Shown here in pieces: positions 43,698 through 53,892 of a DNA stretch of 64,000 nt. The position numbers were made by a program, and so were the translations under genes. This DNA is from Paenibacillus sp. 1781tsa1. Lineage in GTDB: Bacteria > Bacillota > Bacilli > Paenibacillales > Paenibacillaceae. How positions within the stretch are numbered: position 1 is the first letter of the stretch; each line of letters begins with the position of its first letter. The DNA lies in contig NZ_JAMYWY010000001.1 of the NCBI RefSeq assembly GCF_024159265.1, forward strand, positions 248,001 to 312,000. Reading direction: 5' to 3'. Under the pieces are notes generated by a model. The model saw only the letters and a list, made by a program, of their open reading frames with translations, made no database searches and had not been told where the DNA came from.

Positions 43698-44516
43698 TTG
43701 AAGGTTATCAAGAAAGTAAACAATAACGTAGCCATCGCTATTAATGAACATAACGAAGAGGTATTTGTCGTAGGCAAGGGTGTAGGATTTCTGAAAACGC
43801 CCTATGAGCTGACGGAGACGGACTTGGTAGAGAAAATATTCGTAGCACCAAAGAACATCCGTATGTATGACCTGCTGAACAGTATTCCGATTGAGGATAT
43901 TTATCTCGCGGAGGAAGTCATCAAGCTGGGCAGTCAGATCCTGAATAAAACATTTAACCCGAATCTGCTTCTCACCCTGTCTGACCATATCAGTTTTGCA
44001 TTAACCCGAACCAAAGAAGGCATCCGTATCAAAAATCCGCTGGAATGGGAAGTGCGGACACTCTATCCGGACGAGACCCGGGTGGGGGAGGCTGCCCTGA
44101 AACTGATTCAGGAAAAAACGGATATCGCTCTGCCGACAGCCGAAACAACACTGATTGCTCTGCATTTTGTTAATGCACAGGTGGGCTCTGGAGAGATGAG
44201 TGATACCACCAAGGTAACCACAGTTACGGGCGAGATCCTGTCCGTGATCAAATATGCTCTCAAAATTGACTTTCAAGAGGATTCCATCCATTTCATGCGC
44301 TTTGCCACACATATTCGGTATTTCATTCTGAGGCAGATGAGCGGTAAATCGCTCAAAGACGAGAATGAATCGCTTTTCCTGATGGTGAAGGAGAAGTTTC
44401 CGAAAGAACTCGCTTGTGTGGAGAAGATTGCGGACTTTCTGAAAAATAACTATGGCTGGACCTGTTCGGATGATGAAAAGTTATATCTGATTCTGCATAT
44501 CCAACGATTGATTTAG
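43698..44516 (+). CDS. licT: BglG/LicT-family transcription antiterminator
   Basis: 272 residues: an N-terminal co-antiterminator RNA-binding domain (KVIKKVNNNVAIAI, VVGKGVGF) and two PTS regulation domains. PRD1 contains LSDHISFALTR; PRD2 contains THIRYFILR and the C-terminal LILHIQRL, where the regulatory histidines are phosphorylated by PTS components. When beta-glucosides are present it binds RAT and allows transcription. The TTG start is chosen because GGGGGG precedes it by about 8 bases and it restores the usual MK-I-K-NNN N-terminus; a GTG three codons earlier overlaps the ribosome binding region. Confidence 0.9.
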   Translation: MKVIKKVNNNVAIAINEHNEEVFVVGKGVGFLKTPYELTETDLVEKIFVAPKNIRMYDLLNSIPIEDIYLAEEVIKLGSQILNKTFNPNLLLTLSDHISFALTRTKEGIRIKNPLEWEVRTLYPDETRVGEAALKLIQEKTDIALPTAETTLIALHFVNAQVGSGEMSDTTKVTTVTGEILSVIKYALKIDFQEDSIHFMRFATHIRYFILRQMSGKSLKDENESLFLMVKEKFPKELACVEKIADFLKNNYGWTCSDDEKLYLILHIQRLI

Positions 44517-44571
44517 AATGAACCAACGGAATGAATGAACTAGTGAAGAAACTAACCGAATAATCCATATT

Positions 44572-44601
44572 GGACTGTTACTGATTCGATCAGGCATGAC
44601 C
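44572..44601 (+). promoter_or_regulatory. RAT ribonucleic antiterminator 2
   Basis: A second RAT element with the same ends as the first (GGACTGTTACTG and CAGGCATGACC) and a different loop. It sits between the antiterminator gene and the EIIBCA gene. Confidence 0.9.
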
Positions 44602-44642
44602 AAGCGTAGGGAATGACGATTCCCCGGCTTGGTCATTTTTTA
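44596..44642 (+). terminator. RAT-controlled terminator before the PTS gene
   Basis: ATGACCAAGC pairs with GCTTGGTCAT around an inner GGGAATGACGATTCCC hairpin, then TTTTT. It overlaps the 3' end of RAT 2. Confidence 0.92.
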
Positions 44643-44676
44643 TATATCCAATTTATTCATGTAGAGGAGAAGGGTC

Positions 44677-46605
44677 ATGAACAACAAAGACTTGGCTAAA
44701 AACGTACTTGATCTCGTTGGCGGCGAGCAAAATATATCGGGTCTGACGCACTGTGCAACCCGTTTGAGATTCGTATTGAAGGATGATCACAAAGCAGACC
44801 TCAAGGCGCTGGATCAGCTCGAAGGTGTGCTCAAGGCACAAAATTCCGGTGGACAGGTTCAGGTTGTTATCGGTGCCAAAGTAGACGCGGTATACAGTGA
44901 AGTGAAGAATTTAACTTCTGGCAAGATTGGCGAGCTTACGGAGTCTACAGACAGTGGACCGAAAAAGAGACGTAATCCCGTCAACGTAGTGCTTGAAACC
45001 ATCGCAGGTATATTCACCCCTGTTCTGCCAGCACTTGTTGGTTGCGGGATGATCAAATGTTTGGCTACCGTTATAACTGCCATGGGTTACCTGGAAGGCT
45101 CCGGTTTCCTGACGATCATTAACATGATCGGGGACTGCATTTTCTATTTCATGCCATTCTTCCTGGCTGTTAGTGCAGCAAACCGTTTCAAAACCAATCC
45201 CTACTTGGCGGTAGCTCTTGCTGCGGGACTCATGCATCCAACCATTTTGAACGCTGCGGCTCAGATTGCTGAGACGGGTGTAAATAGTATCGATTTTCTT
45301 GGCATGCCAATTCTGTTGATGAAATATTCTTCTTCCGTCATACCAATCATTCTGGCGGTGTGGATTATGAGTTATGTGTATCCAATCGTCAATCGAGTGA
45401 TTCCCAAGTTTCTACAGGTCCTGCTTACCCCAATGATTGTTTTGTTCATTATGATTCCAGTGGAACTGATTGTGCTCGGCCCAGTAGGATCATATATCGG
45501 TGACTGGTTGACTAATGGTATTAACTCATTGTTCTCCACTGCAGGTGTTCTTGCTGGTGCAATTCTTGGATTTTTCAAACCGATCATGGTCATGTTTGGT
45601 ATGCACTATGCGATCATGCCTATTCAGGTTCAACAAGTGGCTACACTGGGTGCAACCGTGCTGTTACCAACGGCACTGGCGGCGAATTTGGCTCAGGCTG
45701 GAGCAGCATTTGGTGTGTTTGTCCTAACGAAGAGTAAAACGATGAAATCAGCGGCTGCTTCGAGTGGATTCACCGCCTTGTTCGGAATTACCGAGCCGGC
45801 GATCTATGGGGTAACGCTGAAATACAAACGTCCCTTCTTTGCAGGTTGTCTGGCAGGTGGAGTAGTCGGTGGATTCTACAGCTTGGTGCATACAACAGCG
45901 AATGCTATTTCACTTCCAGGTGTATTGGCAATTGGCACGTATTCATCGGATCGTTACATGTATGTCGTTATTGGTTGTATTGCTGCAGTTGTACTCGGGT
46001 TTGTGTTCACGCTGTTGGCGGGCATCAAGGAAGATACAGATGGAAATAAATCAAAGCAGCAAGCTACGAATAAAGTAAATAGCAATCAGGCGGCAGTTGC
46101 AACGGACACTACTCCAGAGTCAGTGCCATCACAGACATCCACATCTTCTGACATGCTTATTGTTAGTCCAATGACAGGGGAGATCAAACCCATCTCTGAG
46201 GTAGAAGATCAGGCATTTGCCCAAGAGTTAATGGGTAAAGGTATTGCAATTGTTCCGACAGATGGCAAGGTATACGCTCCATTTGATGGGGTAGTCGAAG
46301 CACTTTATCGCACCAAACACGCCATTGGACTAAAGGCAGCGAATGGTGTCGAGATCCTGATCCATATCGGGGTGGATACCGTCAGTCTGAAAGGGAAATA
46401 TTTTAACGCCCATATCGAACAGGGACAGACCATCAAGGCTGGCGATTTATTGGTGGAGTTTGATCCGGAGGGTATTACGTCAGCGGGCTACAACACCATC
46501 ACGTCCATTGTCGTTACCAACATGCAACAGTATGGGGACGTACTGACTACAGCGACCAGCGGCCCGATCCGGGAGAGTGAAGCGCTGATCAAGCTAATCC
46601 CCTGA
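44677..46605 (+). CDS. bglP: Beta-glucoside PTS transporter EIIBCA
   Basis: 642 residues in EIIB-EIIC-EIIA order. EIIB has the phospho-Cys26 in LTHCATRLRF. EIIC (about residues 100-450) is a polytopic channel with FFKPIMVMFGMHYAI and GITEPAIYGV. A Ser/Gln/Thr-rich linker leads to EIIA, with phospho-His563 in EILIHIGVDTVSLKG. It imports and phosphorylates aryl- or alkyl-beta-glucosides such as salicin, arbutin or cellobiose. AGGAGAAGGG precedes the ATG. It is the second regulated cistron of the operon. Confidence 0.93.
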   Translation: MNNKDLAKNVLDLVGGEQNISGLTHCATRLRFVLKDDHKADLKALDQLEGVLKAQNSGGQVQVVIGAKVDAVYSEVKNLTSGKIGELTESTDSGPKKRRNPVNVVLETIAGIFTPVLPALVGCGMIKCLATVITAMGYLEGSGFLTIINMIGDCIFYFMPFFLAVSAANRFKTNPYLAVALAAGLMHPTILNAAAQIAETGVNSIDFLGMPILLMKYSSSVIPIILAVWIMSYVYPIVNRVIPKFLQVLLTPMIVLFIMIPVELIVLGPVGSYIGDWLTNGINSLFSTAGVLAGAILGFFKPIMVMFGMHYAIMPIQVQQVATLGATVLLPTALAANLAQAGAAFGVFVLTKSKTMKSAAASSGFTALFGITEPAIYGVTLKYKRPFFAGCLAGGVVGGFYSLVHTTANAISLPGVLAIGTYSSDRYMYVVIGCIAAVVLGFVFTLLAGIKEDTDGNKSKQQATNKVNSNQAAVATDTTPESVPSQTSTSSDMLIVSPMTGEIKPISEVEDQAFAQELMGKGIAIVPTDGKVYAPFDGVVEALYRTKHAIGLKAANGVEILIHIGVDTVSLKGKYFNAHIEQGQTIKAGDLLVEFDPEGITSAGYNTITSIVVTNMQQYGDVLTTATSGPIRESEALIKLIP

Positions 46606-46640
46606 AACCTTAAATAAGCCATTTAAATAACACGTAATAA

Positions 46641-48113
<1,473 letters not shown>

Positions 48114-48119
48114 CAGAGC

Positions 48120-49079
48120 ATGAATATTCTGGGTCGTATCAAAAAAATCCCCGGCGGCTTGCTGATCGTTCCCATGCTGGCCGCTGCGGTCATCAACACG
48201 GTGTTTCCATCGTTTTTTCAGGTCGGAGATCCAACGACAGCACTATTCACATCGAAAGGCACCATGGTGCTGATTGGCATGATTTTGCTGGTTTCAGGGA
48301 CACAACTGAACTTGTCACAGCTTCTGGTGACCTTGAAGAGAGCAGGAGTACTCTGTATTTCACGTATTCTCATCAGCTGCCTGTTCGGCTGGGCATTTGT
48401 ACACTTTTTTGGCATAAGTGGGGTCGGAGGAGTGTCAGCGGTAGCTTTCATCGCCGTTCTGACCAGTTGTAATCCGGGCTTATATCTTGCCCTGATGAAC
48501 ACGTACGGAGATGATGTGGATCGTGCTGCGTTTGGCATTTTGAATCTGATTGCCGTACCGGTTATTCCGGTTATGATATTGAATTCCGCGAGCGGTGTTG
48601 GTATCGATTACCTTAGCGTACTTGCTACACTAGTACCTTTTTTCATCGGCATACTTCTTGGTAACCTGGATAACAACATCCAGAAGATGTTCGCTCCGGG
48701 AACACTGATTCTGCTGCCTTTTCTAGGCACCAGCTTCGGGTCGAATATTGATCTGCGTATTGCATTTCAATCCAGTCTATCCGGTTTGCTGGTCACGGTG
48801 TTATTTTTGCTGATCTGCATGCTGCCGCTCATGGGAATTGATCGGAAGATATTAGGACGGCCCGGTTATGCAGCGGCTGCGACATGTTCGGTTGCTGGAT
48901 TATCCATGGTGGTGCCTTCGATGGCTGCCGGGTTCAATCCGGCGTATGCGCCTTATGTGGACACAGCTATCGCTCAGATTGCCTTTGCCGTGATCCTGAC
49001 GTCGGTGACCGTGCCTTATATCGTGAAACGTCTGGCTGGAGGAACAACGACGGAAGCTTCTGCATCAACAAATCAATAA
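48120..49079 (+). CDS. KdgT-like permease (2-keto-3-deoxygluconate transporter family)
   Basis: 319 residues with about ten TM segments. IPGGLLIVPMLAAAVINTVFP near the start, LTSCNPGLYLALMNTYG, and TCSVAGLSMVVPSM are typical of the KdgT family. E. coli KdgT imports 2-keto-3-deoxygluconate. It starts 6 bases after the GH1 stop and ends before a strong terminator, so it belongs to the bgl operon, an unusual partner for a PTS. The substrate may be an aglycone- or sugar-acid-type molecule; that is inference. Confidence 0.82.
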   Translation: MNILGRIKKIPGGLLIVPMLAAAVINTVFPSFFQVGDPTTALFTSKGTMVLIGMILLVSGTQLNLSQLLVTLKRAGVLCISRILISCLFGWAFVHFFGISGVGGVSAVAFIAVLTSCNPGLYLALMNTYGDDVDRAAFGILNLIAVPVIPVMILNSASGVGIDYLSVLATLVPFFIGILLGNLDNNIQKMFAPGTLILLPFLGTSFGSNIDLRIAFQSSLSGLLVTVLFLLICMLPLMGIDRKILGRPGYAAAATCSVAGLSMVVPSMAAGFNPAYAPYVDTAIAQIAFAVILTSVTVPYIVKRLAGGTTTEASASTNQ

Positions 49080-49080
49080 A

Positions 49081-49129
49081 AAAACAGCATGTGTTCTGTC
49101 AGGTCATGACGGATCACATGCTGTTTTGC
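49081..49129 (+). terminator. Terminator of the beta-glucoside operon
   Basis: AACAGCATGTG pairs with CACATGCTGTT and is followed by TTGCTTTG; T-run weak but stem strong. Confidence 0.85.
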
Positions 49130-49181
49130 TTTGTACATCTATATGATCTCCTGGGGGAGGAGAGGAATGAATCGGTTTATT

Positions 49182-49865
49182 TTACAGACCAAGCAATTGT
49201 TTAACACTTTCAGCTACCGCTTTGCTGGATTGCGGATTCTGCCCTGTGACCACGCGGCCATCTGTTGTGACATAGGAACTGAAGGCAGCAGCTTTATCGT
49301 AATGTGCAGCACGTTCTCTCAAAGCATCTTCCAGCAGGAAAGGAACATACTCGGTTTGTTGAGCCAATGTTTCTTCTTCATTTGTGAAGCCGGAAACGGT
49401 TTTGTCGTTGATCAAAAGCAGGCCGTTGGACAGCTTCACATTCAGCAGAGCTGTAACCCCGTGGCACACGCCGGATACAACGCCGCCTTTTTCATAGATA
49501 TCACGAGAAAGCTCTTGAAGTTCGGCATTGTCCGGGAAATCCCACATCGTACCGTGACCGCCTGTGAAGTAGATTGCATCGTAGTCACTCGCGTTTACTT
49601 CGCTAGGTTTCAGCGTATTTTTTAATTGGTTCATGAACGTTTCGTTCTCGAAATAGGCTTTGGTGCTCTCATCGAGGGAGTCACCCAGACTTTTTGGATC
49701 AAGAGGTACGTTACCACCTTTAGGGCTAACCAGATCGATCTGAACATTGTCATTATGGTCAAACTCTTCAATAAAGTGAGTTGCTTCGCTCAGCCACAAG
49801 CCGGTAGGTTCGTCCTTTGTTGCGTATTTATCTACATTTGTTAGAACAACCAGTATCTTTTTCAT
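49182..49865 (-). CDS. DJ-1/PfpI superfamily protein, type-1 glutamine amidotransferase-like
   Basis: 227 residues. The nucleophile-elbow Cys is in GVVSGVCHGVTALL with the upstream IYFTGGHGTMWDF, the HchA/Hsp31-like subgroup. Such proteins act as glyoxalase III, deglycase or stress chaperones; which applies here is unknown. The ATG at 49865 follows GGGAGG by 7 bases; 11 upstream codons in frame are rejected. It stands alone. Confidence 0.88.
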   Translation of the reverse strand: MKKILVVLTNVDKYATKDEPTGLWLSEATHFIEEFDHNDNVQIDLVSPKGGNVPLDPKSLGDSLDESTKAYFENETFMNQLKNTLKPSEVNASDYDAIYFTGGHGTMWDFPDNAELQELSRDIYEKGGVVSGVCHGVTALLNVKLSNGLLLINDKTVSGFTNEEETLAQQTEYVPFLLEDALRERAAHYDKAAAFSSYVTTDGRVVTGQNPQSSKAVAESVKQLLGL

Positions 49866-50247
49866 ATAAAAACCTCCCGTAAAGTGTATAACATTCATTT
49901 ATATTAAATATTACAAAATTAAATTGTGTAAAATATATTATTAAACATAACATAACCATGTTCTAAAGTAAAATCATGAACGTATCTTCGATCTCCATTG
50001 TTACTTTCAAGCGTAGGAGTAAGAACAATTTAGTCGTAGTAAATATACCCTTAAGAATGCACTTTTACTTATAATGCCCTGTTTAATTTACTCAAATTGT
50101 AAGCGGAGGTAGGCGTGTGTAAGCGATATCAAAATTATTTCAAATTTGATGTTAATTTGATTGAACAACTAGTACTTTTGATTTAGAATGACGGAAGATG
50201 CCAACAAAAAACTGGTACATATTACATATGGACTCGGAGGAACAGTC
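49866..50247. other. AT-rich divergent intergenic region
   Basis: About 380 bases between two divergent genes. The right end holds the promoter at 50161-50189. The rest is AT-rich with short A/T runs and no supported ORF or RNA motif. Confidence 0.6.
50161..50189 (+). promoter_or_regulatory. Promoter of the secreted coiled-coil protein gene
   Basis: TTGAAC (-35), 17-base spacer, TAGAAT (-10), about 60 bases before the start codon. Confidence 0.65.
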
Positions 50248-50712
50248 ATGAAACGTTCAGGTAAATTTTTCGCTTCATCCGTAGTTGCTGCTGTCGCTGC
50301 AGTATCTATCGTCTCTTCAGCTTCAGCAAGCACAGTTTCCGTCTCCAACATCTCCGGCGTAACACCTATCAACATTAGCAGTATGGATATCGAAACGGCT
50401 TTGATGATGGTCCAACAAGAACGTACCAAATTACTGGATGCACAATTGCAAACGCAAATCCAGGAGGTACAGAACCGTAATCAACAGATCGCGGAGTTGA
50501 ACTCTCAATTGCAGGTTGCCCAGCAAAACGGGGATGAAGCAGCTGTTCAGAAGCTGAAAGGCCAAATTGATGCTGCGAGCAATTCCCAGCAGATGGACAT
50601 GCTTCGTCTGCAGTCCATGTCCAACAAGCGTAATGAAGCATTTGATGTAATGACAAACTTTGTCAAAAAAATGCAGGAATCAAGATCATCTATCATCGGT
50701 AACATGCGTTAA
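50248..50712 (+). CDS. Small secreted coiled-coil protein of unknown function
   Basis: 154 residues. A signal peptide (FFASSVVAAVAAVSIVSSASA) is followed by a Ser/Thr-rich stretch (VSVSNISGVTPINISSMD) and a long helical, Gln-rich segment with heptad spacing (IQEVQNRNQQIAELNSQLQV) that should form a coiled coil. No anchor motif or enzyme motif is seen. GGAGGAAC lies upstream of the chosen ATG. It may be a wall-associated or matrix protein; not established. Confidence 0.75.
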   Translation: MKRSGKFFASSVVAAVAAVSIVSSASASTVSVSNISGVTPINISSMDIETALMMVQQERTKLLDAQLQTQIQEVQNRNQQIAELNSQLQVAQQNGDEAAVQKLKGQIDAASNSQQMDMLRLQSMSNKRNEAFDVMTNFVKKMQESRSSIIGNMR

Positions 50713-50738
50713 GAACGGATGATTAACTGTAACAATAC

Positions 50739-50786
50739 AAAAAGAGCGGAGCCGGAATTTTAATTCCGAAACTTCGCTCTTTTTGT
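50739..50786. terminator. Terminator between convergent secreted-protein and SNF2 genes
   Basis: AAAAAGAGCG...CGCTCTTTTT with an inner GGAATT/AATTCC pairing. The stem has A and T runs on both sides, so it works in both directions. Confidence 0.9.
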
Positions 50787-50862
50787 GTTTCTCTTTTTAA
50801 TTATATAACTTATCTTAAACGGGGACGGAAGTCCCGTCTTCTACTGCATTCTTCAATCCAAG

Positions 50863-53800
50863 TTAGCCCGACCAGTCACGACGCCGAGTGAACAGATCTT
50901 TCAGCTCGTCCGTTGACAATTCCGTAATCCAGTTCTCGGAGCTTGTGATGATGTTATCGCTTAGCTGCTGTTTGCTCTCCAACATCTCGTCGATCCGCTC
51001 CTCTAGTGTACCGAGAGAGATGAACTTATGCACCTGTACATCTTTGGTCTGACCCATCCGGTAAGCCCGGTCGGTGGCTTGATTCTCAACAGCAGGGTTC
51101 CACCAGCGGTCAAAGTGGAAGACATGATTGGCTGCGGTCAGATTCAATCCCACACCGCCTGCCTTGATGGACAGGATGAAGACGGACGGCTGCTTGTCCT
51201 CAGGCAGTGTTCGGGATTGGAATTCCTCAATCATGCGATCCCTTGCCGTCTTGGAGGTACCCCCGTGCAGATACAGCACAGGTTCCTGCAACTCCTGACG
51301 GAGTACCTGTTGCAGCATCTGTCCCATACCGATGTATTGGGTGAAAATCAGGCATCGCTCGCCCTCATCCCGCAATTCACGGACAAGCTCCATCAGTCGT
51401 TCCAGCTTCGCGGAACGGCTGATCAGCATCGCCATATCCTGCGGGCTGTACACATCATAAGAAGATGTTAATGTGCCGTCCTCGGGCAGTTCCTCCGGCA
51501 AAGCTTCTTTTGTCAGCAGCAGAGGGTGGTCACACAATTGTTTAAGCTGAGTTAGTGCCGACAGAATCGCACCTTTGCGTTTGATACCTTCAAGCTCTTT
51601 CATTTTATCCATCAGGGCCTGCACGGACTGGTCATATAATGCACTTTGTTCGCCCGTAAGGTGAATGTATGTTTTCATCTCGTTTTTGTCCGGCAGATCA
51701 AGCTGGATATTCGGATCTTTTTTCTTACGGCGCAGCATGAATGGTTTCACGAGCTGTTGCAGGTCCTGCATCCGCTGCTCATCCTTATCTTTCTCTATGG
51801 CACTGATAAAGCGAGTCTGGAATGCTCGGGCACTACCCAGGTATCCTGGATTGGTAAAATCATAGATCGACCACAGCTCGGACAACCGATTCTCGATTGG
51901 TGTGCCTGTCATGGCAATGCGGTGTTTTGCCGGGAAGCTGCGGACGGCCAGGGACTGTTTGGTCTGGGCGTTTTTGATATTCTGCGCTTCATCAAGACAG
52001 ATGCACGCCCACGTGTAAGTCTGCAACATTTCCTGATCCAGTGTAGCCGTAGCAAAGGACGTGATGATGATGTCCACCTGTTCCGTCTGCTCCCGGAATT
52101 CTTCCCCACTTAATCGGCGTGCCCCGTAATGCAGACTGACATTAATGGAGGGTGCGAAGCGGCTAATCTCCTTTTGCCAGTTGCCCAATACAGAAGTTGG
52201 ACAGATCAGAAGTGCCGGAGCCTGTCCCGGCTTACGTGGTTCATGTTCTTTGATGTGTAATAGATACGTAATGAACTGTATGGTTTTCCCGAGACCCATA
52301 TCATCGGCAAGACATGCCCCAAGGCCGAATCTGCGCAGGAAACCAAGCCATGCAAAACCTTCCTTCTGATACGATCGCAGCTCGGCATGAAGCCCTGTAG
52401 GAATGGGCAGGGAAGGCGCACCGCCTTGTCCGCCTCCCAGTTGTGCAATGACCCGATTCAGGTGCTCGTTCAGCTCTACCTCCAGTCGAATATTTTCACT
52501 AGCCTGTGGTTGCTCTTCCTCCTCGGCCTGTTGTCCTTCCTTCCATTTCTGGTTGCGATATTCCCGTTGCTCATTATGCAGCAGATGCAGGTGCAGAATA
52601 TCCTGGAATGAGAGTCCCTGTTCCCGATCTACACCGCCCATGGCACGACGTATCTGTTCCAGCAGGTCAGGGTCGAGAGGAACCCATTCTCCACGGAAGC
52701 GAACCAATCGTTCATTACGGGCCACAAGATCGGCGAACTCATCTTCGCTGAGATCCGTGTCACCAATTGCAATTCGCCAGTCAAAATGAATAATTGAATC
52801 CAGTCCGAAGAAGGACTGTCCCCGCTCACTGCCTTCCTCTGGCTTCACCTTGGCGCGCAGCTTAGGCTTCTTCTTCCGGGCTGCTTCCCACCAACCCGGG
52901 AGCAAGACTTGCCAACCCGCTGCCAGCAATCTGCCGCTATCCTGTGTAAGGAACTGCCAGGCTTCCTGATCTCCCAAAGGATCACTCAGCACATCCCGTC
53001 TGCCGCTAATAGAGCTTGCAAGACGTGGCAGATGTGCGCGAAGCTGATCCAGCCATCCGGCGGAGCGATCCAGAATGAACGGTGTCCATACTTCTGGCCA
53101 TTCGCCTTCAAGTCTGCCGCGTGAATCCAGCATGACGGGCACCAAGATGGCGGCATCCAGCTTGTTCTGCAACACCAGTCGCAGCCGCCAAGATGGCTCG
53201 TCCTCGTCCGGCTCCTGCAATTGCAGCATAGGTCTGAATGGTGCAGCATCCGCTTTCCAGCCAATGGATACGAGCCAGGACTGAGCATCCATTCCGGCTG
53301 TCTTGGGTAGAGTACCGCGCTCTGGGAACAACTGCGGGAATTCACGCCGCAGATCGGTCGCAGCTTCCTCGGAACTGTACCATCGTTGGAATACGAAGGC
53401 AGAGTAGGCCGCCCCAAGCCCTTCGGCGTAGCTCTCGTCCGTCTGTTGAATCGCTTTGGTAAGCGATGCCCGATCCTGCTTTTTCAAGCTGTCCGGGTCC
53501 CAGGTCCACTGAAGTTGTCCTGCGCGATAAGCCTCAAAGCTGGGTACGTATTTGCGTTTCTCGACAGATGCTGCGAATGCCGGAGCCAGTCGAATCAGAT
53601 GTTCCGCTTGCTCGTCCCATTTCCATTCAATATGAAGCAGCGTATGCATCTCGGCAAAGAAGGGAATGACTTCTTCCGCAGGCAGAACAACCAGCTCAAT
53701 CTCTTCAATCTGCCGAACTTCCAATTCGGTACCGTAGAAGGAAGGCGCATGCCAAGCGAACAATCGCTGCTTAAGCGACTGTCCCGATACAAAGTGGTGT

Positions 53801-53892
53801 GTGTTGAGTGCTCCGTAAAACAAAGCATCACCATATCCGGTTAAAGCGACGTGAACCTCAATCGTTTCAGTGTATGGATGAATTAAGCTCAT
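50863..53892 (-). CDS. SNF2-family DNA-dependent ATPase
   Basis: 1009 residues. The first 480 residues are an N-terminal region typical of bacterial SNF2 proteins. The motor starts near residue 520: Walker A DDMGLGKTIQFITYLL, Walker B variant LDEAQNIKN (about residue 635), MTGTPIENRLSELW, and a C-terminal helicase domain with FTQYIGMG, SIKAGGVGLNLTAANHVFHF and ATDRAYRMGQ. Such proteins translocate on dsDNA and are linked to recombination, repair or transcription reset. The start overlaps the SWIM gene stop in ATGA, so the two are coupled. Confidence 0.92.
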   Translation of the reverse strand: MSLIHPYTETIEVHVALTGYGDALFYGALNTHHFVSGQSLKQRLFAWHAPSFYGTELEVRQIEEIELVVLPAEEVIPFFAEMHTLLHIEWKWDEQAEHLIRLAPAFAASVEKRKYVPSFEAYRAGQLQWTWDPDSLKKQDRASLTKAIQQTDESYAEGLGAAYSAFVFQRWYSSEEAATDLRREFPQLFPERGTLPKTAGMDAQSWLVSIGWKADAAPFRPMLQLQEPDEDEPSWRLRLVLQNKLDAAILVPVMLDSRGRLEGEWPEVWTPFILDRSAGWLDQLRAHLPRLASSISGRRDVLSDPLGDQEAWQFLTQDSGRLLAAGWQVLLPGWWEAARKKKPKLRAKVKPEEGSERGQSFFGLDSIIHFDWRIAIGDTDLSEDEFADLVARNERLVRFRGEWVPLDPDLLEQIRRAMGGVDREQGLSFQDILHLHLLHNEQREYRNQKWKEGQQAEEEEQPQASENIRLEVELNEHLNRVIAQLGGGQGGAPSLPIPTGLHAELRSYQKEGFAWLGFLRRFGLGACLADDMGLGKTIQFITYLLHIKEHEPRKPGQAPALLICPTSVLGNWQKEISRFAPSINVSLHYGARRLSGEEFREQTEQVDIIITSFATATLDQEMLQTYTWACICLDEAQNIKNAQTKQSLAVRSFPAKHRIAMTGTPIENRLSELWSIYDFTNPGYLGSARAFQTRFISAIEKDKDEQRMQDLQQLVKPFMLRRKKKDPNIQLDLPDKNEMKTYIHLTGEQSALYDQSVQALMDKMKELEGIKRKGAILSALTQLKQLCDHPLLLTKEALPEELPEDGTLTSSYDVYSPQDMAMLISRSAKLERLMELVRELRDEGERCLIFTQYIGMGQMLQQVLRQELQEPVLYLHGGTSKTARDRMIEEFQSRTLPEDKQPSVFILSIKAGGVGLNLTAANHVFHFDRWWNPAVENQATDRAYRMGQTKDVQVHKFISLGTLEERIDEMLESKQQLSDNIITSSENWITELSTDELKDLFTRRRDWSG